Below are positions 16,764-25,386 of a stretch of DNA of 64,000 nt, piece by piece (position 1 is the first letter of the stretch; every line of letters begins with the position of its first letter). Location of the stretch: positions 1 through 64,000 of the forward strand of contig NZ_JACIGK010000016.1 of NCBI RefSeq assembly GCF_014197915.1, given 5' to 3'. Under the pieces are notes generated by a model. It ran no database searches. It was given only the letters and a program-made list of their open reading frames with translations, and had not been told where the DNA came from. Made by a program: the position numbers and the translations under genes. Source of the DNA: Roseospira visakhapatnamensis. Its GTDB lineage: Bacteria > Pseudomonadota > Alphaproteobacteria > Rhodospirillales > Rhodospirillaceae.

Positions 16764-18264
16764 GTTTCTGACCGGCGTCTTCATGGCCACTGACCGTCAC
16801 GACGCGACCCGGCGCCGGCCGGAATGGCCGCCGCATCCGGATCGGCTGTTTTCGGCGCTGGTGGCGGCGGCCGCCGCCTTGCCGGAGGCGTCTGAAGGCA
16901 ACTTGCCCGATAGGGCGAAAGACGCTCTCCGATGGCTGGCCGGGCAGTCCTGGACCGACAAGGGAGAGGTGATCGCGCCCCAACTGCACGCCTCCCCGGC
17001 GCATCCCCGGGACGCGCCGGACGTGTACATGCCGACCAATCCGCATGAGGACGAGGTTCCGAAATCGCTGACGAAGAAAAACAGCCCAGGGACGGTATCA
17101 GAGGAAAGCCGAAAGAAGCTCCAGAAGGTACTGCCAGCGTACCGCACCAGAAAGGCCCTGCCGATCCCGGCGGTCGTTCCCGAAGACCCTGTGGTCACAT
17201 TCCTCTGGCCGGAGGCCGATCCCCGTGAGCACCGCGACACGCTGGCCGCCATCTGCGCCTGCGTGACCTACCTTGGGCGGTCGCGCAGCCTGGTGCGTGT
17301 CACGCTGGACCCGGATCCGCCGCAGCCAACCCATGTGCCCGATCCCGATGGCGCGATCCAGCTTCGTGTTCCGGGTGCCAACCGCCTCAAGGAGCTGAAA
17401 GACACGTTTCGCGCAACGCGTCGTCCCGACCCGGCGCCCGTGCAGGGTTACCGATGCGTGGCGGACCCGGCGCCGGCTTCGGGACCAATCCCGTCGTCCT
17501 TCGACCGCATGTACATCTTCCGACCCGACCCGCAGGATCCCGCCCTCCCGGCCGTGGCGGCGCCCGCTGCCGCGCGTGCCCTTCGGGCCGGTCTGATGGA
17601 GGCCGTCGCGGCGGCGCAAACGGCCAACAATCTCCCTGTTCAGGTGCCGGGGATCGTCAAGGGGGCCAAGGGCGCCCCCATGTGCGCCTTCGTGGCGTTG
17701 CCCTTCGTCCACCCCAGGCAACGGCACGCCGACGGGTCCGTCAAGGGCCTGGCCGTCCTGGTCCCGGAGGCTGCCCGGCACGAATACCGAACGCAGGTGG
17801 CCCTGGGCCTGGAGTGCCTTGTGTCAACCGGGCTCCGCCTCCCGGGGGTTGGACTCTGGCGCCTGGAAGAAGTGACCGACGATACCCAGGCAATGCGGAC
17901 CTTGCGGAGCGCGACCTGGCGCGGTCCCTCACGGCAATGGACGACGGCCGTTCCCATGCGGTTCGGCCATGTCCCCAAACCCGGCAACGGGGGTGAGGCG
18001 GGCGTCATCCTCGACAGCCTGGGGCGGGCGGGCGTCGCCCCCGACGACGTCCTGGAGATCACCGTGGCCCGGCATTCCCCCTTGCATGGCGCCCCGCCGA
18101 GTTGGGCCTTCAAGCCGCGCCGGAATGCCGCCGAAGAAGGACCGCCGACCCCGCGTCTGCGCCATGTCACCGTGCGGTTCGCCCGACCGGTGGACGGCCC
18201 CCTGGTGATCGGCGCCGGGCGTTTCCTCGGCCATGGCCTGATGCTCCCCCTGGTGGAGGACTGA
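16744..18264 (+). CDS. csb2: Type I-G CRISPR protein Csb2 (Cas5-Cas6 fusion)
   Basis: GSU0054-type protein. It starts with a hydrophobic beta strand and the family signature PEWPPHPDRLFSALVAAAAA. In type I-G systems this protein combines the Cas5 role (5' handle binding) with Cas6-like crRNA processing; the C-terminal glycine-rich GAGRFLGHGLMLPLVED is a RAMP/Cas6-type loop. 506 aa. ATG 16744 is preferred over 16738 because GGGGCGG is then correctly spaced; both overlap csb1. It is the only visible candidate crRNA-processing enzyme in the window, also for the neighbouring Cmr system. Confidence 0.87.
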   Translation: MLALRIEFLTGVFMATDRHDATRRRPEWPPHPDRLFSALVAAAAALPEASEGNLPDRAKDALRWLAGQSWTDKGEVIAPQLHASPAHPRDAPDVYMPTNPHEDEVPKSLTKKNSPGTVSEESRKKLQKVLPAYRTRKALPIPAVVPEDPVVTFLWPEADPREHRDTLAAICACVTYLGRSRSLVRVTLDPDPPQPTHVPDPDGAIQLRVPGANRLKELKDTFRATRRPDPAPVQGYRCVADPAPASGPIPSSFDRMYIFRPDPQDPALPAVAAPAAARALRAGLMEAVAAAQTANNLPVQVPGIVKGAKGAPMCAFVALPFVHPRQRHADGSVKGLAVLVPEAARHEYRTQVALGLECLVSTGLRLPGVGLWRLEEVTDDTQAMRTLRSATWRGPSRQWTTAVPMRFGHVPKPGNGGEAGVILDSLGRAGVAPDDVLEITVARHSPLHGAPPSWAFKPRRNAAEEGPPTPRLRHVTVRFARPVDGPLVIGAGRFLGHGLMLPLVED

Positions 18265-18268
18265 CGGC

Positions 18269-21200
18269 ATGACGCAGCTACACGCCAGCGATTTCCCGGC
18301 GTTCTTCGAGGGCGTCCATGGCTTTCGCCCCTTCCTGTGGCAGAAGCGCTTCGCGCGGGAGGTTTTCAAGACCGGCTTGCCGGACGTCATCCGCGTGCCC
18401 ACCGCCTGCGGCAAGACGAGCGTTCTGGACGTCGCCCTGTTTCGCCTGGCCCTGGACGCGGATCGGCCGCCGGCCAACCGGCAGGCCCCGCGCCGCCTGT
18501 GTTTCGTGATCGACCGGCGGCTGGTGGTGGACGAGGTCAGCGAACATGCCCGGGCCATCCAGGCGGCCTTGGAAAAGAACGCCAACCCCATCACGGCCGC
18601 CGTTGCCGCGCGCCTGAAGACCTTGTCGGCCGATGGCGAAACACCGTTGCGCATCGTGCGCCTGCGCGGCGGCGTTTATCGGGATGACGGGTGGGCGGCC
18701 GATCCCCTGACGCCCACCATCCTGATCTCGACCGTCGATCAGATCGGCTCCCGCCTGCTGTTCCGGGGCTATGGCGTCAGCCGGCGCAGCCGCCCGCTCC
18801 AGGCGGGGCTGCTGGCCTTCGATACCCACCTGATCCTTGACGAGGCCCACCTGTCGGACGCCTTCGCCGAAACTGTGGGGGCGATCCGGCGGTTCAAGGA
18901 CTGGGCCGAGAAACCGCCGTTGCCAGCGTCGCGCGGCCTTGGCCTGACGCGCATGTCGGCGACGCTGGCTGACAGATCGGATCCCGCAGAGAAACTCTTT
19001 GAGCTAACCCAAGCGGAACGTGAAGATGAAAACCTGAAAAACCGTTTGAAGGCCGCAAAGCACGCAAAACTAGTGAAGATCGAAGGCGTCAAGAAGAGTC
19101 CGGATAGATTTCGGGACAGCCTTGTCAATCAAGCCAAGGCACTGGCGGGGTTCAAAAAGAAAAAGAACGAACCTTCCGAAGTTGGAATACCGCGCGTCAT
19201 CGGCGTGGTGGTCAACCGCGTCGCCACCGCCCGACAGGTGTTCGAGGCATTGCGCTCCGCCAGCGCCGGGGAACCGGAACGCGACGCGATCCTGCTGACC
19301 GGACGCATTCGCCCGTCCGACCGCGACCGCCTGCTGAAAGACTGGCTGCCGTGGATCAAGGCCAACCGGGAGCAGGACCCGCAGCGCCCCCTCTTCGTGG
19401 TGGCGACGCAGACCGTGGAGGTCGGCGCCAACCTGGATTTCGATGCCCTGGTCACCGAGGCCGCCGCGCTGGATGCGCTTCGCCAGCGTTTCGGCCGTCT
19501 CGACCGTTTGGGGAAGCGGCACGCACAACACCTGCCGTCGCCGGCGGTCGTCGTCATCCGCAGCGACCAAACATCAGATACATACGATGACCCGATCTAC
19601 GGCAAGGCCCTTTCAGCAACATGGAAGGATCTGCAATCTATTAGTGAGAGGAAGGTCGTTGACTTCGGTGTCAACGCCCTGGATCAGGCGATTACGAAAC
19701 AAGAGATTGACATCAACGCCATGGTGGCGCCGGCCCGCGACGCGCCCGTTCTCTTTCCGGCGCATCTGAACGCCTGGGTGCAGACCGATCCCGTGCCGGA
19801 ACCGGACCCCGACGTTGCCCCGTTCCTGCATGGCGTCGCCGATCGCCCCGCCGACGTTCAGGTGGTCTGGCGCGCCGATTTGACCGAAGCAAACGCGGAT
19901 CACTGGGGGCGCATCGTCACGCTGATGCCGCCGCGCACACGCGAGGCGATGCCGGTGCCCTTGTCCGAGGTCCGGGCTTGGCTGCGCGGGAACCCGACCG
20001 GCGCCGTCGCCGACGTGGAGGGCGTGAGTCAGGCACCGTCTGAACGATCCGACCGGGAATCGCAGCGGGTGTTGCGCTGGCGGGGCAAGGACGACGCCCG
20101 GTTCGTCGGCGCCGAAGACCTGCGGCCCGGCGACACCATCGTCGTGCCGGCCACCTACGGCGGGGCCGACGCCTTCGGCTGGACCCCCGGTACACACAAG
20201 CCTGTCCCGGATATCGCCGAAGCGTGCCTGCTGGATGCCATCGTCACCACGCCCGCCCACGTCGTGCGCCGGCCCTGGCTGCGTTGGCGCCTGCATCCCG
20301 CCCTGCTTCCGAACACGGACGAGGTGACCAAGGCCGCCTTGACGGCGCGGCTTGAGCGCGCCTTGAACACCGTGCGGTCGGGGGCCGTTGATGCCACGGA
20401 CCGACGGCGGCTGGCTCTTGAGCTTCTGGACGTGATAGCGGGCGCCCATTCGGGCGCCGAGCAGGCCGCCGTCATGGCTTTGCGGGAGGCGGGAACGTCG
20501 CTACGGGTGACCCCGTACACCGATGGCCGCGATCCCGATGGCCGCGGGCTGATGGTCAGCGCTCCGGCGACCCGAGACCTTGTCGAGGCTCTGAACAGCG
20601 CTGGCAGGTCGGAGACGGACGAGACCGAGGTCGAGGAACCGGAGGCGGACGGCCCCTCCGTCTTTCCCGGGGGCCAAAGCGTCACGCTGGACGACCATAC
20701 GAAAGCTGTTAGCGGCCAGGCGCGGGCGTTCGCCGAGAAGGCCGGCCTCGACACTCCCTTCACCGAAGCCCTCGCCCTGGCCGGTCGCTGGCACGATGCC
20801 GGCAAGGCCGATCCCCGCTTTCAGGCCTGGCTGTACGACAGCGAGATCAATGCCTTCGCCGCCATGTCCAGGGGAGAGCTTCTGGCCAAGTCGGGTCAGG
20901 ATTCCGCCGACTGGCAGTCGTCTGAACGGTTCGGCTACCCGAAAGGCGCCCGCCACGAGTTTGTGTCTGTGCGGTTGTTCGAGGACGCCGGTCTGGCGGG
21001 TGGCGAGGTCGGCGATCTCGCGCGCCTGCTGATCGGCACCCACCACGGCCACGGTCGCGCCTTTCCGCCGGTCGTGGACGACCCCAGCCCGATACGCGTG
21101 CGCGTGACGGTCGATGGCAAGACGGTGGAGGCTTGCTCGAGTCACGGGCTTCATCACCTGGACTCCGACTGGATCGACCTGTTCTGGCGCTTGGTGCGGC

Positions 21201-21331
21201 GCCACGGCTGGTGGGGCCTGGCCTATCTGGAGGCCCTGCTGGTCACCGCCGACCGCACCGTCTCCGCCCGGGAGCAGCGACCCACCGACCCCAACTCCGA
21301 GCCGGATGCCGAGGAGCCCGCCGACCCATGA
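18269..21331 (+). CDS. cas3: Type I-G Cas3 helicase-nuclease with C-terminal HD domain
   Basis: Recruited by the type I-G Cascade to unwind and degrade target DNA. The helicase part shows motif I (VPTACGKTS, ~residues 46-54), motif II DEAH (LILDEAHLSDAF, ~190) and the motif VI region QRFGRLDRLGK (~412). The HD nuclease is at the C-terminus: RWHDAGKADPRF (~840) and GTHHGHGRAF (~925). HD at the C-terminal end is typical of I-G Cas3, opposite to most other type I systems. 1020 aa, with all core motifs intact. SD GGTGGAGGA precedes the ATG, and the stop overlaps the next start (ATGA). Confidence 0.93.
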   Translation: MTQLHASDFPAFFEGVHGFRPFLWQKRFAREVFKTGLPDVIRVPTACGKTSVLDVALFRLALDADRPPANRQAPRRLCFVIDRRLVVDEVSEHARAIQAALEKNANPITAAVAARLKTLSADGETPLRIVRLRGGVYRDDGWAADPLTPTILISTVDQIGSRLLFRGYGVSRRSRPLQAGLLAFDTHLILDEAHLSDAFAETVGAIRRFKDWAEKPPLPASRGLGLTRMSATLADRSDPAEKLFELTQAEREDENLKNRLKAAKHAKLVKIEGVKKSPDRFRDSLVNQAKALAGFKKKKNEPSEVGIPRVIGVVVNRVATARQVFEALRSASAGEPERDAILLTGRIRPSDRDRLLKDWLPWIKANREQDPQRPLFVVATQTVEVGANLDFDALVTEAAALDALRQRFGRLDRLGKRHAQHLPSPAVVVIRSDQTSDTYDDPIYGKALSATWKDLQSISERKVVDFGVNALDQAITKQEIDINAMVAPARDAPVLFPAHLNAWVQTDPVPEPDPDVAPFLHGVADRPADVQVVWRADLTEANADHWGRIVTLMPPRTREAMPVPLSEVRAWLRGNPTGAVADVEGVSQAPSERSDRESQRVLRWRGKDDARFVGAEDLRPGDTIVVPATYGGADAFGWTPGTHKPVPDIAEACLLDAIVTTPAHVVRRPWLRWRLHPALLPNTDEVTKAALTARLERALNTVRSGAVDATDRRRLALELLDVIAGAHSGAEQAAVMALREAGTSLRVTPYTDGRDPDGRGLMVSAPATRDLVEALNSAGRSETDETEVEEPEADGPSVFPGGQSVTLDDHTKAVSGQARAFAEKAGLDTPFTEALALAGRWHDAGKADPRFQAWLYDSEINAFAAMSRGELLAKSGQDSADWQSSERFGYPKGARHEFVSVRLFEDAGLAGGEVGDLARLLIGTHHGHGRAFPPVVDDPSPIRVRVTVDGKTVEACSSHGLHHLDSDWIDLFWRLVRRHGWWGLAYLEALLVTADRTVSAREQRPTDPNSEPDAEEPADP

Positions 21332-22326
21332 CCGACCAAGCCACGACGCTTGAACTGGAATTGACCGGTCTGAAGGGAGACCATCCCCTGGGCTTCCTGG
21401 CGGCCTGCGGTGCGCTACGGGTACTGGGACCGTACAGCGGGGTCCGTCTGGGATGGACGGAGAGTCACGGGACCTGGACGGCGGTCCTGCGCGACAGGGT
21501 CGCGACCCATACGACGGCCGCCTTCCAGGCGCGAGTCGTCGCTGCCATCGCGCAGGCGGCGGAGACTTTTCTGGATACCTTGACCCTGTTCAAGCTTCCG
21601 GACGCGGAGTGCCCACTGGACGCTTTCCGTGACTGTGGGCGCCTCGCACTGAAACGCAGGAGCACGGATCCCGACCGCGCGATGACAATGGTTGATCTGC
21701 TGCCGGGATTGGGAACGGACTGTCTGTCGACAAGAAAGGACACGAGAAAGTATAAGGGAAAAATCGTAAATTATAGAACGGATCTTGCGCTGACAAGCGG
21801 GAACCAAAATTTCGTCTCCGGGCTACAAAAAATCGCGGTTCGAGTTCGATTCTCACAAGATCAGAAAGCATGTGCCGAAAACCAAGCGCGTATCGCGAAA
21901 GCTTTGGTTAAGCCCTGGCGATACGAAGATAGCGAACATTCGCTGGGCTGGGACCCAACCACCCAACGGCTCCATGCCTTGCGTGGCAAGGACCCGTCCC
22001 CCGACAAAAAAAACCGGTCCGTCGCCGCCGCCATTTTTCTGGCGTCCCAGGCTCTGCCGCTTTTTCCGTGTTTCGCTGTCGGGGGTTGGCTTCACACGAC
22101 CGGGTTTCATCATGACGACGAAGGCGATTGGTTTTCCTGGCCGATTTGGCGAGACCCGATCTCCCTCGACGCGCTCCGCACCCTCGTGGCCCACCCGTTC
22201 ACCAGGAATCTGAAAGAACGCGGGGTCGCTGTCGTCTATCGATGCCACCGATCCCACACGGGCGGCGACAAAGGCGGCTACCACGTCTTCGGTCACCCCA
22301 CCAAGCGCCCATGGCCTGAGACGTGA
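21328..22326 (+). CDS. Type I-G Cas8-like (Csx17/Csb3-like) protein
   Basis: Last gene of the csb1-csb2-cas3 cassette and translationally coupled to cas3 by an ATGA overlap. The 332-aa product opens LELTGLKGDHPLGFLAACGALRVL, an opening I associate with the small Cas8-like or 'Cas3-extension' proteins found next to cas3 in type I-G loci. It ends with a Trp/His/Gly-rich part (FAVGGWLHTTGFHHDDEGDW). It should serve as the large-subunit equivalent of the complex (PAM and R-loop contacts). The exact subfamily name (Cas8u2, Csx17 or Csb3) is uncertain. The middle third (nt ~21,740-21,900) is Lys/Asn-rich with lower GC. Confidence 0.7.
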   Translation: MTDQATTLELELTGLKGDHPLGFLAACGALRVLGPYSGVRLGWTESHGTWTAVLRDRVATHTTAAFQARVVAAIAQAAETFLDTLTLFKLPDAECPLDAFRDCGRLALKRRSTDPDRAMTMVDLLPGLGTDCLSTRKDTRKYKGKIVNYRTDLALTSGNQNFVSGLQKIAVRVRFSQDQKACAENQARIAKALVKPWRYEDSEHSLGWDPTTQRLHALRGKDPSPDKKNRSVAAAIFLASQALPLFPCFAVGGWLHTTGFHHDDEGDWFSWPIWRDPISLDALRTLVAHPFTRNLKERGVAVVYRCHRSHTGGDKGGYHVFGHPTKRPWPET

Positions 22327-22340
22327 AACCGCGTCTTCGC

Positions 22341-22361
22341 CTGCTTACACAACGCTTACAC
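22341..22361 (+). promoter_or_regulatory. Right-end GCTTACAC motifs (candidate integrase arm sites)
   Basis: CTGCTTACAC (22341-22350) and ACGCTTACAC (22352-22361) lie about 80-100 bases inside the right attachment site. They resemble the TCTGCTTACA repeats next to the integrase at the left end, as expected for integrase arm-binding sites at both ends. Confidence 0.5.
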
Positions 22362-22387
22362 AGCCCTTCTTACTGGCTCGTATAAGC

Positions 22388-22410
22388 AAAAACGGCCCCG
22401 CAGGGCCGTT
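22388..22410 (-). terminator. Intrinsic terminator of tRNA-Gly supplied by the element
   Basis: An 8-bp stem AACGGCCC/GGGCCGTT with a 4-base loop, followed on the minus strand by five T. It lies 30 bases past the tRNA 3' end, inside the element. It replaces the ancestral terminator now stranded at 9140-9165. Confidence 0.8.
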
Positions 22411-22439
22411 CGTAAGCCTCTGAAATATATTCGAAAAAC

Positions 22440-22514
22440 TGGAGCGGGCGATGAGATTCGAACTCACGACCCCAACCTTGGCAAGGTTGTGCTCTACCCC
22501 TGAGCTACGCCCGC
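22440..22514 (-). tRNA. tRNA-Gly (anticodon GCC)
   Basis: Complete cloverleaf on the minus strand. The acceptor stem is GCGGGCG/CGCCCGC, the anticodon stem CAACC/GGTTG encloses loop TTGCCAA (anticodon GCC), and the T arm is GTGAG-TTCGAAT-CTCAT. The 3' CCA is encoded. It is the integration target of the element, whose right attachment site rebuilds its 3' half from the anticodon onward. Confidence 0.97.
22441..22486 (-). repeat. attR: Right attachment site within tRNA-Gly
   Basis: 46 bases identical to 9194-9239, covering the tRNA from its anticodon loop to the 3' end. The functional tRNA is preserved on this side. Confidence 0.95.
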
Positions 22515-22888
22515 ATAAAACCTCTCGACGGGGGTTACGTCGCGTGTGACCGCGTCGCCGCCGATGGTGTACCCCGGATCCGCCCGCGTGACTGCGTGCC
22601 GTGCCGAGGTGCGCGACTATACTCAGCCTCGATCGCTTTGCAAGATGGAATTCGCGGGCTCCCCCAAAAAAACGGACCGGCCGGCCGGAGCCGTGGGCGG
22701 TCACCGGCACCGCGCCCCGCCCGCCCGGCTCCGGCGCGCGCCGGGCGCGGGTTCTCTCTTGCCTCACGCGCGCTCGCGGACCATGTATGGGCGCAGCACG
22801 GCTCCCGGCCCGGGCGGCACCCGACCGACCACACCGGCACGACCACACCGGCCGCAACAGCCCCTCGCAGGCAGAAACGGACAGCACG
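22515..22888. other. Intergenic region upstream of tRNA-Gly and cnoX
   Basis: No gene is supported. The region holds the minus-strand tRNA promoter listed separately and must contain the plus-strand promoter of the thioredoxin gene, which I could not place. Confidence 0.4.
22616..22643 (-). promoter_or_regulatory. Promoter of tRNA-Gly
   Basis: On the minus strand: TTGCAA (22643-22638), a 16-base spacer, TATAGT (22621-22616), then a GC-rich discriminator (CGCGC). This arrangement is usual for stable-RNA promoters. It would give a ~95-nt leader before the tRNA 5' end. Confidence 0.6.
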
Positions 22889-23809
22889 ATGGCACTCATA
22901 CTCGACGGCGAAAGCACCACGGTGGGCACCTCGGCCCCGGCCGCCGGGGGCGACCTGATCAAGGATGCCACCACCGAAACCTTCATGACCGATGTCATGG
23001 AGGCCTCCCGGCAGGTGCCGGTGGTGGTGGACTTCTGGGCGCCCTGGTGCGGCCCCTGCAAGACCCTGGGTCCGATGCTGGAAAAGCTGGTCCGGCAGAT
23101 GGGCGGCAAGGTCCGCATGGTCAAGGTCAACGTGGACGAGAACCAGGCCCTGGCCCAGCAACTGCGCGTCCAGTCCATCCCCACGGTCTATGCCTTTCGC
23201 GACGGCCAGCCGATCGACGCCTTCCAGGGCGCCTTGCCGGAAAGCCAGATCAAGCAGTTCCTGTCGCATCTGGCCGGGGGCGCCGCCAACCCCATCGATG
23301 CCGCCCTGGAGCAGGCCCAGCAGATCCTGGACGACGGCGACGCCGAGGGCGCCCTGGCCCTCTACCAGCAGATCCTGCAGGCGGACCAGAGCAATGCTCC
23401 GGCCATCGCCGGCTATCTGCGGGCGCTGATCGCCGCCGGGCGCGGCGCCGACGCCGAACAGATCCTGGCCCAGTTGCCGGCCGACATCCTGGCCGACAAG
23501 GCCGTCGCCGCCGTCAAGACCAAGCTGGAGCTGGCGGCCCAGGGCGCCGGCCCTGTGGACGACCTGCGGGCCCGCGTGGCGTCGACGCCCGACGATCTTC
23601 AGGCCCGCTTCGACCTGGCCAATGCCCTGTTCGCCGCCGATGACGCCGAGGCGGCGGTGGAGCACCTCCTGGAGGTGTTCCGCCGCGACCGGGACTGGAA
23701 TGACGACGCCGCCCGCCAGCGCCTGTTCAAGGTGTTCGAGGCACTGGGCCCGACCCACCCGGTCACCCAGTCCGGGCGCCGGCGGCTGTCGGCGCTGGTG
23801 TTTTCCTGA
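22889..23809 (+). CDS. cnoX: CnoX/YbbN-like thioredoxin-TPR co-chaperone
   Basis: Thioredoxin-fold domain (residues ~25-130) with an intact WCGPC at about 52-56 and cis-Pro SIPTVYAF, followed by an alpha-helical TPR-like region (~135-300: ALEQAQQILDDGDAEGALAL, repeated pattern). This architecture matches CnoX/YbbN, a holdase that protects proteins from oxidation and hands them to GroEL or DnaK. In E. coli CnoX the second Cys of the pair is lost; here both Cys are kept, as in many alphaproteobacterial members that also reduce substrates. 306 aa. The ATG at 22889 is the first start before the conserved region. Confidence 0.85.
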   Translation: MALILDGESTTVGTSAPAAGGDLIKDATTETFMTDVMEASRQVPVVVDFWAPWCGPCKTLGPMLEKLVRQMGGKVRMVKVNVDENQALAQQLRVQSIPTVYAFRDGQPIDAFQGALPESQIKQFLSHLAGGAANPIDAALEQAQQILDDGDAEGALALYQQILQADQSNAPAIAGYLRALIAAGRGADAEQILAQLPADILADKAVAAVKTKLELAAQGAGPVDDLRARVASTPDDLQARFDLANALFAADDAEAAVEHLLEVFRRDRDWNDDAARQRLFKVFEALGPTHPVTQSGRRRLSALVFS

Positions 23810-23912
23810 TCGGGACGTCCGGCGACGGCAACGCCCCGCGCCCGACGGCGTCACAAGACCACGAACAGGCCCGCTCCGACATCAGAGCCCGGAACGAGAA
23901 AAGGCATCCCGC

Positions 23913-24578
23913 ATGCTTCGCAGCTTCCAGCCCCGGTTCGAGGATCTGCCCGCCGTGGTGCCCGTGTTCCCCCTGACCGGGGTGCTCCTGCTGCCGGGGG
24001 GGAGGCTCCCCCTCAACGTGTTCGAACCTCGATACCTGAACATGATCGAGGACACCCTCGGTCAGGGCCGCATGCTGGCCATGGTGCAGCCGCGCGAGGA
24101 CTCCGGGGAGGCCCTGGAGGCGGCGCCCGCCCTTTACTCGGTCGCCTGCCTGGGACGCATCGTCTCGTTCGAGGAGGCCCCGGAAGGGCGGCTGCTGATC
24201 ACCCTGCTGGGCCTCTCCCGGTTTCGCGTGCGCGACGAGGAGCCCCTGGTGCGGGGCTACCGCAGGGTGGGGGCGGACTACAGCGCCTTCGAGAACGATC
24301 TGGCCGACCCGGGCGCGGTGACCATCGACCGCGACCGCCTGTTCTCGGTCCTGCAACCGTTCGCCACCCGCCGAGGCCTCAACTTCAACTGGGACCTGAT
24401 GCGCGAGGTGGAAAGCCGCCCACTGGTCACCGCCCTGGCCATGATCTGCCCGTTCGAGCCCCGCGAGAAGCAGGCCATCCTGGAGGCCGTGACCTTGCAG
24501 GAACGCGCCGATCTGCTGCTGGCGCTGCTGGAAATGGGCGCCATCGAAAGCGGCGACAACGGCCGCCAGCGGCAGTAG
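23913..24578 (+). CDS. Lon N-terminal (PUA-like) substrate-binding domain protein
   Basis: Stand-alone LON substrate-binding domain protein, 221 aa. The signature [30 protein letters not shown] is present (seen here in two parts), followed by [10 protein letters not shown] and GCLGRI-type strands. The full Lon protease has this domain plus AAA and Ser-Lys protease domains, both absent here. The role of stand-alone copies is not settled. The ATG at 23913 has AAGG upstream. It follows cnoX by 103 bases, and cnoX plus a Lon-like domain gene is a common alphaproteobacterial pair, followed by the Trm112-like gene here. Confidence 0.85.
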   Translation: MLRSFQPRFEDLPAVVPVFPLTGVLLLPGGRLPLNVFEPRYLNMIEDTLGQGRMLAMVQPREDSGEALEAAPALYSVACLGRIVSFEEAPEGRLLITLLGLSRFRVRDEEPLVRGYRRVGADYSAFENDLADPGAVTIDRDRLFSVLQPFATRRGLNFNWDLMREVESRPLVTALAMICPFEPREKQAILEAVTLQERADLLLALLEMGAIESGDNGRQRQ

Positions 24579-24639
24579 GATCGCCGCGAGTCCCCGCCCG
24601 CCACGGCGGGTCCCCCTCCCTCTCCGCGAGAGCGCCGTG

Positions 24640-24900
24640 ATGACCGACCCTGACGTGCACAGCCACTCCCCCGCCGAGCCTGGCGACGACGACAGCCAGC
24701 TTCTGGATCCCAAGCTCCTGGATCTCCTGGTCTGCCCGCTGGGCAAGGGCCCCCTGGAGTACGACCGTGAGAACCGCGAGTTGATCAGCCGGCAGGCCGG
24801 GCTGGCCTACCCCATCCGCGACGGCGTGCCGATCATGCTGATCGACGAGGCCCGACGCCTGGACGAGCTGGCCCCCGGCGGCGGCTCCCCGGCGGCATGA
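24640..24900 (+). CDS. Trm112-family small protein
   Basis: 86-aa acidic-N-terminal protein with the Trm112/YcaR core: [17 protein letters not shown], then [18 protein letters not shown]. The bacterial versions are small zinc-ribbon-like proteins, but here only one Cys of the usual CPxC pair is visible (CPLGKG), so metal binding is doubtful. In other organisms Trm112 activates methyltransferases; no partner is evident. The ATG at 24640 follows a GTG that could also serve. The stop overlaps the next start (ATGA). Confidence 0.8.
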   Translation: MTDPDVHSHSPAEPGDDDSQLLDPKLLDLLVCPLGKGPLEYDRENRELISRQAGLAYPIRDGVPIMLIDEARRLDELAPGGGSPAA

Positions 24901-25277
24901 GCGCCCCCGCCAGCCCGGGCGCGCCCGACGCTCCGGTGGACATCGCCGTCAGCCGCGCCGACAAGACCCTGACCCTGACCTGGGCGGACGGCACCCGGCA
25001 TGTGCTGCCGGCGGAGCTGTTGCGGGTGTGCAGCCCCTCGGCCGAGGTCCAGGGGCACCACCCGGACCAGCGCCAGGTGGTGGCGGGACGGCGCCACGTG
25101 GGCATCATGGACCTGGAGCCCGTGGGCCGCTATGCCATCCGGATCGTCTTCGACGACCTGCACGACACCGGCATCTATAGCTGGGACCTGCTGCGCGACC
25201 TGGGCCAGCGGCGCGACGCCCACTGGACCGCGTATCTCGACGACCTGACGCGCGCCGGCAAGAGCCGGGATCCGTAG
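24897..25277 (+). CDS. DUF971 (GBBH-like N-terminal) protein
   Basis: 126-aa protein of the DUF971 family, related to the N-terminal domain of gamma-butyrobetaine hydroxylase. The pattern [20 protein letters not shown], a variable loop, then [20 protein letters not shown] and WDLLRDLG is diagnostic. In some bacteria these proteins are linked to iron-sulfur cluster carriers; no such link is visible here. Translationally coupled to the Trm112-like gene. Confidence 0.85.
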   Translation: MSAPASPGAPDAPVDIAVSRADKTLTLTWADGTRHVLPAELLRVCSPSAEVQGHHPDQRQVVAGRRHVGIMDLEPVGRYAIRIVFDDLHDTGIYSWDLLRDLGQRRDAHWTAYLDDLTRAGKSRDP

Positions 25278-25386
25278 AGGCGACCGGTCGATTGACAGGG
25301 CGCATGGGCGGGACGGGCCGCGCGCTGCTAGACCATGTGATCGCGACCCCGACGTATTCGCATTCGCAAACTCCGCAAGGCCCATC

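Larger units (their letters stand above)
9194..22486. mobile_element. 13.2-kb integrative element carrying type I-G CRISPR interference genes
   Basis: The element lies between two perfect 46-bp direct repeats derived from tRNA-Gly(GCC); the repeat-to-repeat distance is 13,247 bp. It encodes its own P4-type tyrosine integrase at the left end, short GCTTACA-like motifs near both ends, a two-gene NdpA/membrane-protein cassette, an AAA_14/DUF4143 ATPase and csb1-csb2-cas3-cas8-like. No conjugation, replication or phage structural genes are visible, so it is a small defence island or satellite that would need a helper to move between cells. The integrase lies at the end away from the intact tRNA, the less common arrangement. 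Confidence 0.9.

Noticed and set aside
1-22440. CRISPR array next to either cas operon
   Set aside because: I read the non-coding parts around both systems for regularly spaced 28-37-base repeats and found none. Only short tandem repeats (11, 12 and 6 bp) are present, which do not fit an array.
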